64,000 nucleotides of DNA from Mesostigma viride (Eukaryota; Streptophyta; Mesostigmatophyceae; Mesostigmatales; Mesostigmataceae): contig RPFO01000310.1 of the NCBI GenBank assembly GCA_009746045.1, positions 355,234-419,233 of the forward strand, given 5' to 3'. Below are positions 32,441 through 46,556 of the stretch, piece after piece. Numbering within the stretch: position 1 is the first letter of the stretch; every line of letters begins with the position of its first letter. The notes beneath the pieces were generated by a model. That model ran no database searches. It was not told the origin of the DNA and worked only from the letters and a program-made list of their open reading frames with translations. A program made the position numbers and the translations under genes.

Positions 32441-33040
32441 GCCGACCAACCGGTGTGGACCCTCGATGACGAGCACCACCAGGTAAGGCGATGATGGAAC
32501 TGACGAGATGTCTTGTCCTGTGAAGGCTGCCTCCGCTGACTTCAGCTTCCAGCAATGATATGGAGGTCACGTCAATGCACGTTCGCGTAATCGCGTTGTG
32601 ACATACTGCCCCCCATGATTATCCAAAAACTTGCGTGCCCTTGATGTGCCCGAAAATCTTTCTTCAGAAACTGCCAGGTATAGCCACGTGGCAATTACTG
32701 TGCGTGCAAGAAACTGCGCCAATTACGCGTTGACGATACGGAACTAGTCTATGAAAACCCACTTCAGGCATGTCTGTCCGGATTTTGATAATAAACTGGC
32801 GGGAAAGCTAGCAGCCTGGTTTCGCGTGCACAGTTTCGCGTGCACAGACCGACGGACGCGGAACGAAGTTATATGGAGACGGGTACCTGACGGGTACTGT
32901 ATTTTACAGCTCAGCGAGCAGAGGCGTGCTCTTGAAATTCTGCGTTAGATTTCGTAATGAAATATGGTCGACTTATGCTAGTGGATATCCTCTGAATTTC
33001 GTTCGCATGTTCACGGATAAGCCACTTTTCTTGTGAGAGG
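32441..33040. other. Divergent intergenic region SET gene / TPR gene
   Basis: Six hundred bases between the SET start codon (minus) and the TPR start codon (plus), probably a shared promoter region. No core promoter element is convincing. Confidence 0.4.
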
Positions 33041-37207
<4,167 letters not shown>

Positions 37208-37496
37208 TGCCTTGCAGTGAGTGGTTGTGGTTGCTTTGCAAAGCTGTTAGTGCCTCATTTTTAAGTGGTTTGGTAGTTGCTTTGAAAAGCTGTAATGCCT
37301 CACGGCCAGCTTCGGACTGCATGACTGCACATGAGTCAGCCCGCTGCCCTCTGGGCTGAGTGTAAGCGAGCAGTTTGTAAGTGATTTAGTAACTAGTTAG
37401 GTACTAGGTTAAAATTTAGGGATTGGACTTGCTTGTGTATAGTAATGATGAAGGCTTAGATTAAGGAACACACTGAAATAGGGGAGGACTCTTTGC
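37208..37496. other. 3' flank of the TPR gene
   Basis: Contains TGTAA motifs at 37291 and 37361 and a short internal duplication (GTGGTTTGGTAGTTGCTTTG against GTGGTTGTGGTTGCTTTGC). No gene. Confidence 0.4.
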
Positions 37497-37860
37497 TTGG
37501 TAAACCTGCTCGCCCTATCGGTGAACGGTGATAGGATCATAGCCCGCTACACTGAAGGGTATGATCCTGTTGTCTCCCCACGGCCCCTGCGGCCCATTGC
37601 TAGCCAGGGTAGAAGTTCGCAGGTGGAGGTTTTTGCCCCTCAGGATAGCCGCTACACTACTGCCTCGCCATTACAGTAGAGGACAGCTCCGATGAGGATT
37701 ATATCCCCATCTAGTACTATCTATGGTTGGGGCATGATCGACATGCAGAAAATTTGTCTGTTTGATCGTGTGTAATCAATTACTTTCCTAATGAGATTAG
37801 CATAGTACTCCGTGGCATGCCTATATGCGCATGACACGCAAGTACTTACTTACTTACTTA
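37497..37860 (+). mobile_element. Retroelement 3' end, family F (plus copy)
   Basis: Open frame with QGRSSQVEVFAPQDSRYTTA; the reading then shifts to EDSSDEDYIPI ending at a stop near 37713. The 3' region ends GACACGCAAGTACTTACTTA, a TTAC-repeat tail. Mirror copy at 4078-4447. Confidence 0.6.
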
Positions 37861-38057
37861 TGGTCGGTGGCCCACTGCACTGCGATGTTCTGTGGCTGCC
37901 GGAAAACATGGGAGACCATCTTGAAGCGGCCGGCTCCAGACGGACTCAGCTGGTGTGTTGGTTGTTCATATGCCAGCGTGCTAGACAAGCACGTAGAAGA
38001 GGAAAACTTATGCATGCAGACGATATTTGTCCGAGTTGTGTATTTGTTTTTCTAATG

Positions 38058-38326
38058 AGATTATTCCATCCATCCATCCATCCATCCATCCACCCACCCA
38101 CCCACCCACCCACCCACCCACCCACCCACCCACCCACCCACCCACCCACCCACCCACCCACCCACCCACCCACCCACCCACCCACCCACCCATCCATCCA
38201 TCCATCCATCCATCCATCCATCCATCCATCCATCCATCCATCCATCCATCCATCCATCCATCCATCCATCCATCCATCCATCCATCCATCCATCCATCCT
38301 TCCATCCATCCATCCATCCATCCATA
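38058..38326. repeat. (CATC)n / (CACC)n compound microsatellite
   Basis: About 270 bp: CATC units, then about 25 CACC units, then CATC units again. Gives spurious HPSIHPSI / MDGWMDGW ORFs in every frame. Confidence 0.95.
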
Positions 38327-38546
38327 TCATGCTATACGCGATCTGGACTATCCGCAATGAGACAGTCTTTAACCCCTCAACCGTCTCTGACTCGTGCCTA
38401 GGATGAGTCACCAGTTGCACAGTACGCCACAGGTGCCCCCATTCAACCTAATTATTATTTCTAGACCATACTGGGAACCAAGCATACCCATATGAGGGCC
38501 CACCTGGGGGTATAGTGGGTGGTCCTAGTACTAGGTCCCCCTGCTC

Positions 38547-38555
38547 TATAAATAG
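38547..38555 (+). promoter_or_regulatory. TATA-box-like motif inside the MITE
   Basis: TATAAATAG followed by C- and G-rich sequence. It is a perfect TATA consensus but has no gene downstream inside the element, so use as a promoter is unproven. Confidence 0.3.
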
Positions 38556-39269
38556 CCCCCCCCTCAGGGGGGTACGGTGAGTGTGTGCGGTGACACTCTT
38601 ACAATGCGTGATAGACCTCTTTTCTCAATGAGTTGACCCTGGGGTTGGTTTTGTAGATAGGTTTACAAGTTAGGATGGGTAACCAACACTAAAAATTGTA
38701 ACCGCCCCAGGGACCCACAAGAGAGTGCTAAAAATAACTGGTGACTCATTTGAGTCACCAGTTTTGGGGGGGCTAAAACAAGCATTCTAGTGCAGTTTTG
38801 AACCTGGACATGATAGGTAAGCATGGAATATTGGTAAAAATGCATGCTAACACCTATTCCAACCAGGGTGCCACCAACGCTTGCCATAACCACTGCCGCA
38901 TATGCTTGGAGAAGGCTACGCGCGTGCCGCGAGCACGGGCTTCACAACCAACGCATGATGGACCACGTATACCTTGGATTTCACCCTAGTATGTCAGGGG
39001 GGACTGCAACTGTACCCAAACACTACATCCAAGCACTTACATGTCTTGTTTCACCCAGGGAACCGCAAGAAAATGCTCAAAATAACTGGTGACTATTTTG
39101 AGTCACCAGTTTAGAGTACCCTGTTGACTTTGACCAGGGTTTGCACCCTGGTCCGGTGGTCAGATACGGTCATTCAAGTGTCCTACGGAAAGAGCAGATC
39201 TAGATCTTTCCAACGGTCCTATTTTTACCCGAAAAAACCTTCCCGCCAGATCCCTACAGGGCGCACAAA

Positions 39270-39322
39270 CTCGTGCCGATTTTGAGTCACGAGAAAAACT
39301 CGTGGTCGAAAATCGGCACGAG
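39270..39322. repeat. 53-bp near-perfect hairpin in the MITE
   Basis: Arms begin CTCGTGCCGATTTT and end AAAATCGGCACGAG around an AAAAA loop, 24 bp per arm with few mismatches; it directly adjoins the right terminal repeat. Confidence 0.85.
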
Positions 39323-39339
39323 GACGGTTGAGGGGTTAA

Positions 39340-39844
39340 GGTCCCCCAGAAGCCAGGTGAGACGTCAACCTCCCTTGCCGACGAGCTCAAGAACCAGCTC
39401 CTTACCCTCATGGGCCTGGTAGGTGAGGTAGAATTGCGTGGGTGCCACCGCCTTCCCCACTCACGGGACAAGGAGGCTCCCCCACCAGTCCTGCTCACCT
39501 TCCCCTCCCCTGAGGACAAGCAGCGATTCCTCTCTCGTCGCAAGAGGTTGCACGACCTCCCCTGGACGCTGGACGCCGACCTGACCCCAGCTCAGCAGCA
39601 GCAGCGACGCGACCTGTGGCCTGAATACCTCCGCCACAAGAAGGATCCCCAGAAGCCCAAGGTGTACTGGAGGGGCTGGGACCTGATGATCAACCACAAG
39701 ATGTGGTCGCCCCCTGCGGGCTAGAATAGCCCTAGCTTGAACCATTGGTAGTCACAGCCGCCATGGCAGCCATGCCTAGAATGTATGCATAGACGAGCCA
39801 CCATACCTAGTCGCGTGCCCCGCTAACGCACGATACACAACCAG
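39340..39844 (+). mobile_element. ORF1-type retroelement, family A, left part (interrupted)
   Basis: Positions about 39345-39724 encode the last 125 or so residues of ORF1 (GETSTSLADELKNQLLTLMG, LLTFPSPEDKQRFLSRRKRL, DADLTPAQQQQRRDLWPEYL, VYWRGWDLMINHKMW) with a stop at 39724. The family A 3' UTR begins at 39725 (CCACCATACCTAGTC) and is cut at 39844 by the nested family B element. It resumes at 41445. Confidence 0.8.
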
Positions 39845-41444
39845 CCATTGAATTGAATTGATTTGAATGGGAACATAACTTCATTGGGAGTATATGTAGC
39901 ACATATCCCTGAGAAGGGGCATATGGCTTTTAATACACTCTGGGCTACTTCCTGCAAGGGTAGGGTGTAAACTACACCTGCTCTGGGTGCACGAAGTGCA
40001 TCTGCACACCACTATGACTATCCGAGCACCTTAGTACCGAAAGGCGCTGGCATAGGGGGAGAAGATCATCATGGCTATACAAAGGCGAGCTAGGGCATGA
40101 CTTCTCAGCGCAGAGAGTAACTCCCTGCATGGACACAGCATAATTAAATAAAGCTAGGCATCATCTGGTGTGTGGCACATCATAGGCACACGTGTACATG
40201 ACTAAATAATGCTCATGAATGCATCAGCTGGTATAGTGCCTGTAGTAGGCGTACATGTACAAGGCCACGGTGGCTAGGCCTGACTATTCTACACTACTAC
40301 TGCTGTATTCCCGGCCCTAAGCTGGGGCGTCTGGAGTCGCTGGGGCCGCGGGGGTCGCGTGCCAGGGCTTGTTGCCGACGTAGATTGCCGCCCCCTTCCA
40401 GTACACCGGCTTCCCCGCCGTGGTCTGCTGGAGCTGGAGGTAGGTCGGCTATAGCTCCCGTCGGCGTTGTTGCTGCGCCAGGGTCAAGTCGTCGTCCAGG
40501 GTGAAGTGAGTTCTCTCGAGCCGCTTGCGGCGTCTGAGAAACGAAATCTTGTCCGCCGGTTTCTTAAAGGCCGGTGAGAAGGAGCGCGGGGGCGCCCCTG
40601 CCTTACCCCGCGCGCGGGGAAGGCGGTGGGCGACCAGCTCGATCTCACCAGTAAGGCCCATGCGACCAAGAATTCCTCTCTCAAACGCCTTAATTGGCAC
40701 TTGAGCTTCTCGGAATTCTCACCTTCCTCAATGTCGAAACTTTCTTGACCATCGATGACGTTAAGGCTGCGCTTGGCGAGCTCGCGGCCTCCTCGCAGAG
40801 GTCGAGCGTCTGCTGCTGGAGCTACGCTGCGATGGCGGAGGTGGTGTAGGTGGTGTGTTGCTTATAAGCATGTGCGCCCAGGTCTGGGTGGGAGGAGCAG
40901 CGCCAGCTGGGCCAGCGGGGGCTGGCTTGGCGGCAATGTCCTTCACCGCCTGGGCGGTGATGCCTGCGGTGTTTTGCAGGCACTCGATGGCGATGGCGGT
41001 GTCCTTGAGGCGCTCGTTGATGTCGCGGAGCTGGGCGGTGATCGATGGCGTCGGAGGAGGGGGTGGTGGCGGTGGAGGAGACGAGGAGGGTGGAGGAGCA
41101 TGGCGGTGGAGATGGTGGAGAGGAGGGGGAGCTCGGCAGTCAGCGTGCTGCCCATGGCCGCCACATCTGCAGCAAGCTAGGGGGCCACGTGCTGCTCGAG
41201 GGCCTAGCTCCTTAAGGAGTGAGCGGATGGAGGATTCGGTCAAGGTGGTGGTGAGGGGCTGGGGGGGCCAGAGCTCCTCGATGGAGCGTCCAAGGAGGGA
41301 AAAGAGGGCGTATTGCTAAAGGTGTGGGCGGCGGAGTTTGAGGATGGAGTCGAAATTGTAGGTGCGCCTCTGGAAAGCATTGACGAGGCGACCCTGAATG
41401 AAGAGCTGCTTGCACAGTTCCGCAAGCGAGGCGTGCGATCCACA
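39845..41444 (-). mobile_element. ORF1-only retroelement, family B, nested in family A
   Basis: A 1.6-kb minus-strand element: degraded ORF1 (about 41440-40317), then a 3' UTR (40316-39860) with a CTCCCAATGAAG hairpin remnant and an AATTC-type tail. Flanked by 8-bp direct repeats ACAACCAG at 39837-39844 and 41445-41452. No RT coding sequence is present between ORF1 stop and tail. Confidence 0.82.
40317..41440 (-). pseudogene. ORF1-like protein remnant (family B)
   Basis: Readable pieces in shifting frames: RRPHL..YALFSLLGRSIEEL, MAAMGSTLTAELPLLS, NTAGITAQAVKDIAAKPAPA, GLTGEIELVAHRLPRARGKA, RKRLERTHFTLDDDLTLAQQ, then an in-frame TAG where Trp is expected, and KPVYWKGAAIYVGNKPW. Every piece aligns with the nearly intact protein at 49104-50445. 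Confidence 0.8.
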
Positions 41445-41745
41445 ACAACCAGGCATAGCCTTAGCTTAGCCTTTGTACAGCCATGCTACGCCCAGGCTAT
41501 GATCAGAGTACTTGCCCACGCTCCTTGTTATGATTAGCTCACATGGGCCTTATTGCACGTACAGCATTTGCCGGATCGTAATTAGCGTGTCCGATTGTGC
41601 ACAGCTGTACGTGGCATGCCTCTGGCATGAAGGAGAAAGGGGGTCTCTGCCCTTTCTTCCTGTTGTGCACACACAGGGATTAAAAGCACTCAGGTGCTCC
41701 GTGACTCCCCAACGGGAGCACGAGTTAAATTAATTAATTAATTAC
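41445..41745 (+). mobile_element. Family A retroelement, right part with hairpin and tail
   Basis: Continues the 3' UTR cut at 39844 (TAGCCTTAGCTTAGCC as at 5172), through GGGTCTCTGCCC, to the hairpin at 41694-41721 (arms GTGCTCC / GGAGCAC) and a TTAATTAATTAATTA tail. Confidence 0.8.
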
Positions 41746-42746
41746 GGATCGACGAACCGGCCCATGCAGAGCTAGTGAATATAGCGCGCGTGATCCGGTG
41801 AACATATTATGCTGGTTTACTTACACATAGTAGTATGAGTAGGGCAGGTTTCTTCATCCTTGACATCAATTAAGGGGATCCATATATAGACACAGGCTGC
41901 AGCAGCCCGGACCAGCCGAGTTGTGCATGCGGCTACGGGCTATATTTGCATGTCATAAGTGGACACTTTCAATACGTTATAGTATTTTGTGGTACATATG
42001 AAAATTACAGCACATAATATACTTCGAATGTAGTGATGCCCCCAAGAACATAGCGCGCTAAAGAACTGTACATGATGCATGTACACGATGATTGGAAAGT
42101 AAAATTCATTTGATATTATGTACTTAAATTTACAACCTAAAATAGTAGGCCAGACTGACAAGCCGGATATTCATTTGTGCGTTCGTCGTGCATGCATACA
42201 TGTTGCATCCTGGCCATAGGTAAACAGAGTGGGCATGCACGTAAGCTTACCTTGTTTACCAGCGTGCACGTGAGACAAAATGTATGCTGTCAAAATTTAT
42301 GTTGCATGTATATGTATAATGTGGCATAGTTGTCTCACTTCGTATACTGCATATCTCGACCTGATTGAGATCCTAGGTCGTCTAGTTGAATGCCAACGAG
42401 AGCTAGCTCATGGCAGAGTTGTCACATGTCAGAGCTTATCAATGATCGAGACAACCATCAAGGAGACAGAGTTGACATCGCCAATGGCCAGTGCTTATTC
42501 ACTGTTATGCCAAAAGTTGGCCAGCTATTCAGGTGGCATAGATTGAGAGTTGCAGGTCGCCAAGGTTTATTTTTTACCCGGAATCATACAGCTTGAGGGG
42601 TTGGCCACGTGCACGTAACAGAGCTGACACCTTGATCAGCCAAACACACCACCGGCATGAATGCACGTGTAAGCATGCTGCAGAGTCGATCATTCAGCGG
42701 CCAATTCAATCAACCATAAACCAATACTGTGTCTCTGGGTCTGCCA
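41746..42746. other. AT-rich intergenic region, no gene recognised
   Basis: Would hold the 3' UTR of the CNNM-like gene; TGTAA candidates on the minus strand are at 42134-42130 and 42009-42005. No repeat family or domain seen. Confidence 0.4.
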
Positions 42747-45246
42747 TCAAAGAGAAACCGAGACCGCGTCTGGGTTTGGCCCCGCCATCTTCAGCAGCTG
42801 TGAGAACCGTGCGGCCGAGGGCACCGGGGCGCCTCCCGGTGCGGGCTGCTTGACCAGGTCCACCTGCAGCAGGTGCTCCAGCACGTCGTGCAGCGTGACG
42901 ATGCCCACGATCTCCTCTCCTTGAGATGCCTGCTGGTGCGGGTACGGCGGCTGATAATGATTCTGCTGCTGGTGAGCTGTAGGTCCATGTCCATCCCGAC
43001 CAAACCCGCCCTGCCGCCAACTCCCAGGCCTCCCTCCACTGGTTCCCCCCTCGTAGACGATCGCCATGCGGGCGCCGCGCATGGAGCACAGCATCTCGAG
43101 CGCGGCGTTGAGCGGCGTGTTGGCGGACAGTCGCGGCGTGCGCAGGATCTCGAGCTCCCCCACGGAGATGCCCATGCGCACGCCGATGAGCGACTTGGCG
43201 AGGAACACACCCACGATGTTGGGCCGCTCCCAGTGGTAGACGGGGACCCGGCTGTGGCCACTCGCCTGGATTGCAAGCAGTGTGGGCCGGTCCAGCGTGG
43301 CGGATGTCGGCAGGCAGAACAAGTTGTCGAGGTGCGTCATCGCCGCGGCAACGCACTTGTCCTTCATGTCCAATAGCCCGCGAATAATCGCCGCTTCTGC
43401 CTGCGAGAGCACCGCTTGGTCACTCCCGGGTCCCACACCACCGGCAACCCCATCCTTCCCTCCACCCCCTTTCTTCTTGTTCCTCTTCTTTCTACTACGG
43501 GAGATGCCTTTGTTTCGACCTCGCCCGCTTCCCCCACTCTCCTCCCCGCTATCTTTCCCCTCCTCCTCCTCCATGCTCCCGCTGCTGCTGCTGTACCAGC
43601 CGACCGGCTTGAACTCCTCGGGCTCCACCACCGTCCACTGGATGCCCTTCGCGTACCTCCCTTGCGACCCACCCTCGGCGATCGGGCTTATGTTCTTGTG
43701 CACGCCCCGGGCGTCCTGCCCAGGGGGCCCGCCGCCCACCCCCCTAGGCTTGTGCGAGGATGGCCCAAAGCTGATGTCTCTTCGCAGGATGCCCGGTTCC
43801 CGCACGGACCCTTCGGGGAGCAACGGCTCTCCCAACGCCCCCCCGGTCCTTGCCCCCTTGACCGGTTGAGCCTGGCTAGCGGTCTGCCCATTCGCGGCCG
43901 GTGCCGAGTGAAGGTAGACGAGCTCTTTCAATTCGGCACGGCGGTAGAGGGTGCCGTGGCTGTCGGCCCCGAGGATGAGGTCGAGTAGCTTGGAGAGTGG
44001 CCAGGCGAGCGGGTAGAAGAGGAGGATGAGCCCCCACACGATGGTGGAGCAGGAGGAGCCTACGGCCAGGCCGTAGCGGGAGCAGACCGCCTGGCAGCAG
44101 GGGGGGGGGGGGCGCAGAGGGGGCAGTGAGGGGGGGGAGGGGACAGTGAGGGGGGAGTATGAAGAAATGTATCGAAGAGAACAAGATAACGCAATAACAT
44201 TATGACGACACACATGTGGCATTGGAAAATGGCATTTAATCAGAAGAATTATAGCCCCAGATTGACATGATCAAACCCTTGGTTGTCAAGCTACCAGGTG
44301 AAAACCCAGGCTGGGGCATCGTCCAGTTGGATACAAAACCTGAAAGCTGGCACGCAGTTTATACTTGGCTCACCTGCGGGACCACCTCCCCCAGCAACAA
44401 CACGGCAGTGACGGAGAGGGCCACTGCAGCGATTGGGCCGACCAAGCGGTCCAGGAAAATGGGAAGAGCTTCTGCTGCCATGGCTGCGCAACAAGGGGAA
44501 ACCAACAGAAGAGAGGAAAGGAAGGTACTCATGAACCAGTTTGAAGGTATACCAATCAACTAATAAGCCATTTGCATGATTTTTCTGCATGGGTTTTCTA
44601 ATATGGTGAATGACTACATCGCTCTCGTGCGCGGATCTTACTAAACAACAAGCACCAAGCCACACTCATGCTCCTGCTGCGACTTCATTGCTTTCTGTAC
44701 CTACACACAGAGACACACGAATACTGTTGTGCAAGTAAAATAATAATGTGTGATTGAATGACCGTGTGCACGCACATGCTGTGATGCACAAGGTTTTACA
44801 AACTGTAGGTCAGAAGAGGCTTGTGTTCTGCAGGTCAAGGATGATGCCTGCATCATTAACAGCTGCGTCTGCCAAGGGCTTCTGCACTTACCATTTGCAA
44901 GAAGCAGGGTCACGAGCAGAAGGTGATGTTTGTTGACCAGAGGGATAATGCGCTGGGCATGCTTCTTTGTCTGCCGGGATCCGCCTTTCGCTAAAATGGT
45001 CAGCTGCATCTTATCCATTGATAGCAGCGCCAAAGTGAGGCCGCTCATGAGTCCCGCAAATAAAACCAGGAAGCAGCTCGCTGTGACGTCCACGTAAAAA
45101 TGGACAGAACCTCTGCTGTCGTGTGTATTCGTTTGGTAGTGTATCCCATTACAGACCACCTCCAACGAGGAGATAACGGTACAAAGGATTGCTTCCTCCT
45201 CCGAATTTTGCGCAGCATCGATAGAAACTACATCGAGGTCTATCAT
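42747..45246 (-). CDS. CNNM/CorC-type DUF21 + CBS membrane protein
   Basis: Exons: 45246-44892, 44483-44374, 44090-42747; 602 codons, phases consistent. The DUF21 transmembrane domain spans exons 1-3: FLVLFAGLMSGLTLALLSMD, KHHLLLVTLLLAN joined to AMAAEALPIFLDRLV, LLLGEVVPQAVCSRYGLAVG (over the exon 2/3 join) and LILLFYPLAWPLSKLLDLIL. A CBS pair follows from about residue 393: MTHLDNLFCLPTSATLDRPT, SRVPVYHWERPNIVGVFLAK and EEIVGIVTLHDVLEHLLQVD. Family members transport or regulate Mg2+ at the plasma or organelle membrane. A 170-residue low-complexity insertion (acidic, then Lys-rich, then Gly-rich) separates DUF21 from CBS, and a Gln/His/Pro loop splits the CBS pair. Divergent from SRP19, 1.3 kb apart. 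Confidence 0.9.
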
Positions 45247-46556
45247 GGCTGACCGCCAACCTTGATGAAAGTAGCCTTCTGTTCGACTCGGCCCTACCTG
45301 GGAAACGATGCTTGTACATCCATAGAAATATTAACAAATCCTACGTGCTGGCGATTAGACGCGATCAAAAGTCCGGTGCTGCTTGGGAATCTGCGTCTAC
45401 TCATGGATGCAGTCGCAGATATTGCGCCATTTGATATGCTGAAACTGAATGGCTTGTCAAATCCCTCGTGACCAGCTGGAAGCTGAAAAAAATGATAATG
45501 TGCGACGTATTTAGCAAGCCCTGTTACATCTCATCTTGACCGGATGCCATTTAGCCGCGAAGGCAAAATGCAAACCGAATATTTACAGATCGCTATCGGC
45601 AGCGTATCCCAATGCACGAGGCGGTGTTGCGGACGCAGCTGTTGCCGACGCACCATTCGAAGCTAGAAACAAAAAATGAAACATGCTAGGAATTAGACGA
45701 AGCTCTTACGTGTCTTGCAGTCGGCTATCGTAGGATCGCCTTAGTAGCCACTGTGGGCATAGCTGCAGCAGCGTTAAGCAAGACAGCTAATACGACGCCA
45801 AACTACGTTCTTACCACATGGACAGCGCAAGACTTCCTCGTCAGTCGACACCACCTCAGGTCGCACCTCGCGGTTGTTAGTTGTTACAGCAATTAGGCTT
45901 AAAGTAAAGCGAGCCGGAAAAGCGAAAACGCATATTTCAGGAATCGCGGGGAATCAACAATCAAAACGTTGCCGACTGCCGAGATGGTGGCAGGCTGGCA
46001 GCACACTGCACACGGGCGGCACACCAAAGTAGGAACGTATAGCCAGCCAGCGTGGCTGGCCGGTAAGGCGTGTCTCGTTATTTTGGATTTTTGGTGAATT
46101 GTAGTAGCTCGCCGCGCCGTGGTAGTCTACCACAGCATGTCTGCTAGCAGAAGACTAAGTGGCTGCAAACGGTAGGTCGGTAGCTGATTCCTCCCGCTGG
46201 CTGCTGCACGTGGTGGCATTTGGCAGCAAAATGTTTCCGGTACAGGGCAGCCATTCTACAATGCGACAGGGGAAAACTTGGCCACGCTGCTAAGCTCTGC
46301 CAAGTGCTAAGCACCTTCGCTGTCGGGGGCGTAACCTGCCATTACATTATTAATGCGAAGAAGAGGAGCCTAGCGAATTGGTGAAAGCGCACGATCAACG
46401 CCCTTTAAATAATGTGCCGATAATTGCCGGGAGTCCTTGGCGGCCATTGAGCTGAAGTAGGTACAGCCTGGCGAACATCGAAATGCCTACCATCATCTGA
46501 GCACTAATCCCGGCCTGATATTAAGACAAAGCAGAAAACTTCTTGGGTTGTGCAAG
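45247..46556. other. Divergent intergenic region CNNM-like / SRP19
   Basis: 1.3 kb with no ORF of interest; presumably contains both promoters. No TATA box or repeat family seen. Confidence 0.4.

Larger units (their letters stand above)
38373..39335. mobile_element. piggyBac-like MITE with TTAA target duplication
   Basis: Terminal inverted repeats CCCCTCAACCGTC (38373-38385) and GACGGTTGAGGGG (39323-39335) are bounded on both sides by TTAA (38369-38372 and 39336-39339). TTAA duplication and C-rich ends are piggyBac hallmarks. No transposase ORF exists, so it is non-autonomous. Internally it has two copies of the palindrome ACTGGTGACTCA..TGAGTCACCAGT (near 38736-38763 and 39083-39110), a subterminal 53-bp hairpin and a TATAAATAG motif. 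Confidence 0.8.

Noticed and set aside
37812-38420. HPSIHPSI / MDGWMDGW ORFs
   Set aside because: CATC/CACC microsatellite.
38373-39335. A protein gene driven by the TATAAATAG motif
   Set aside because: No ORF with any recognisable domain follows within the element.
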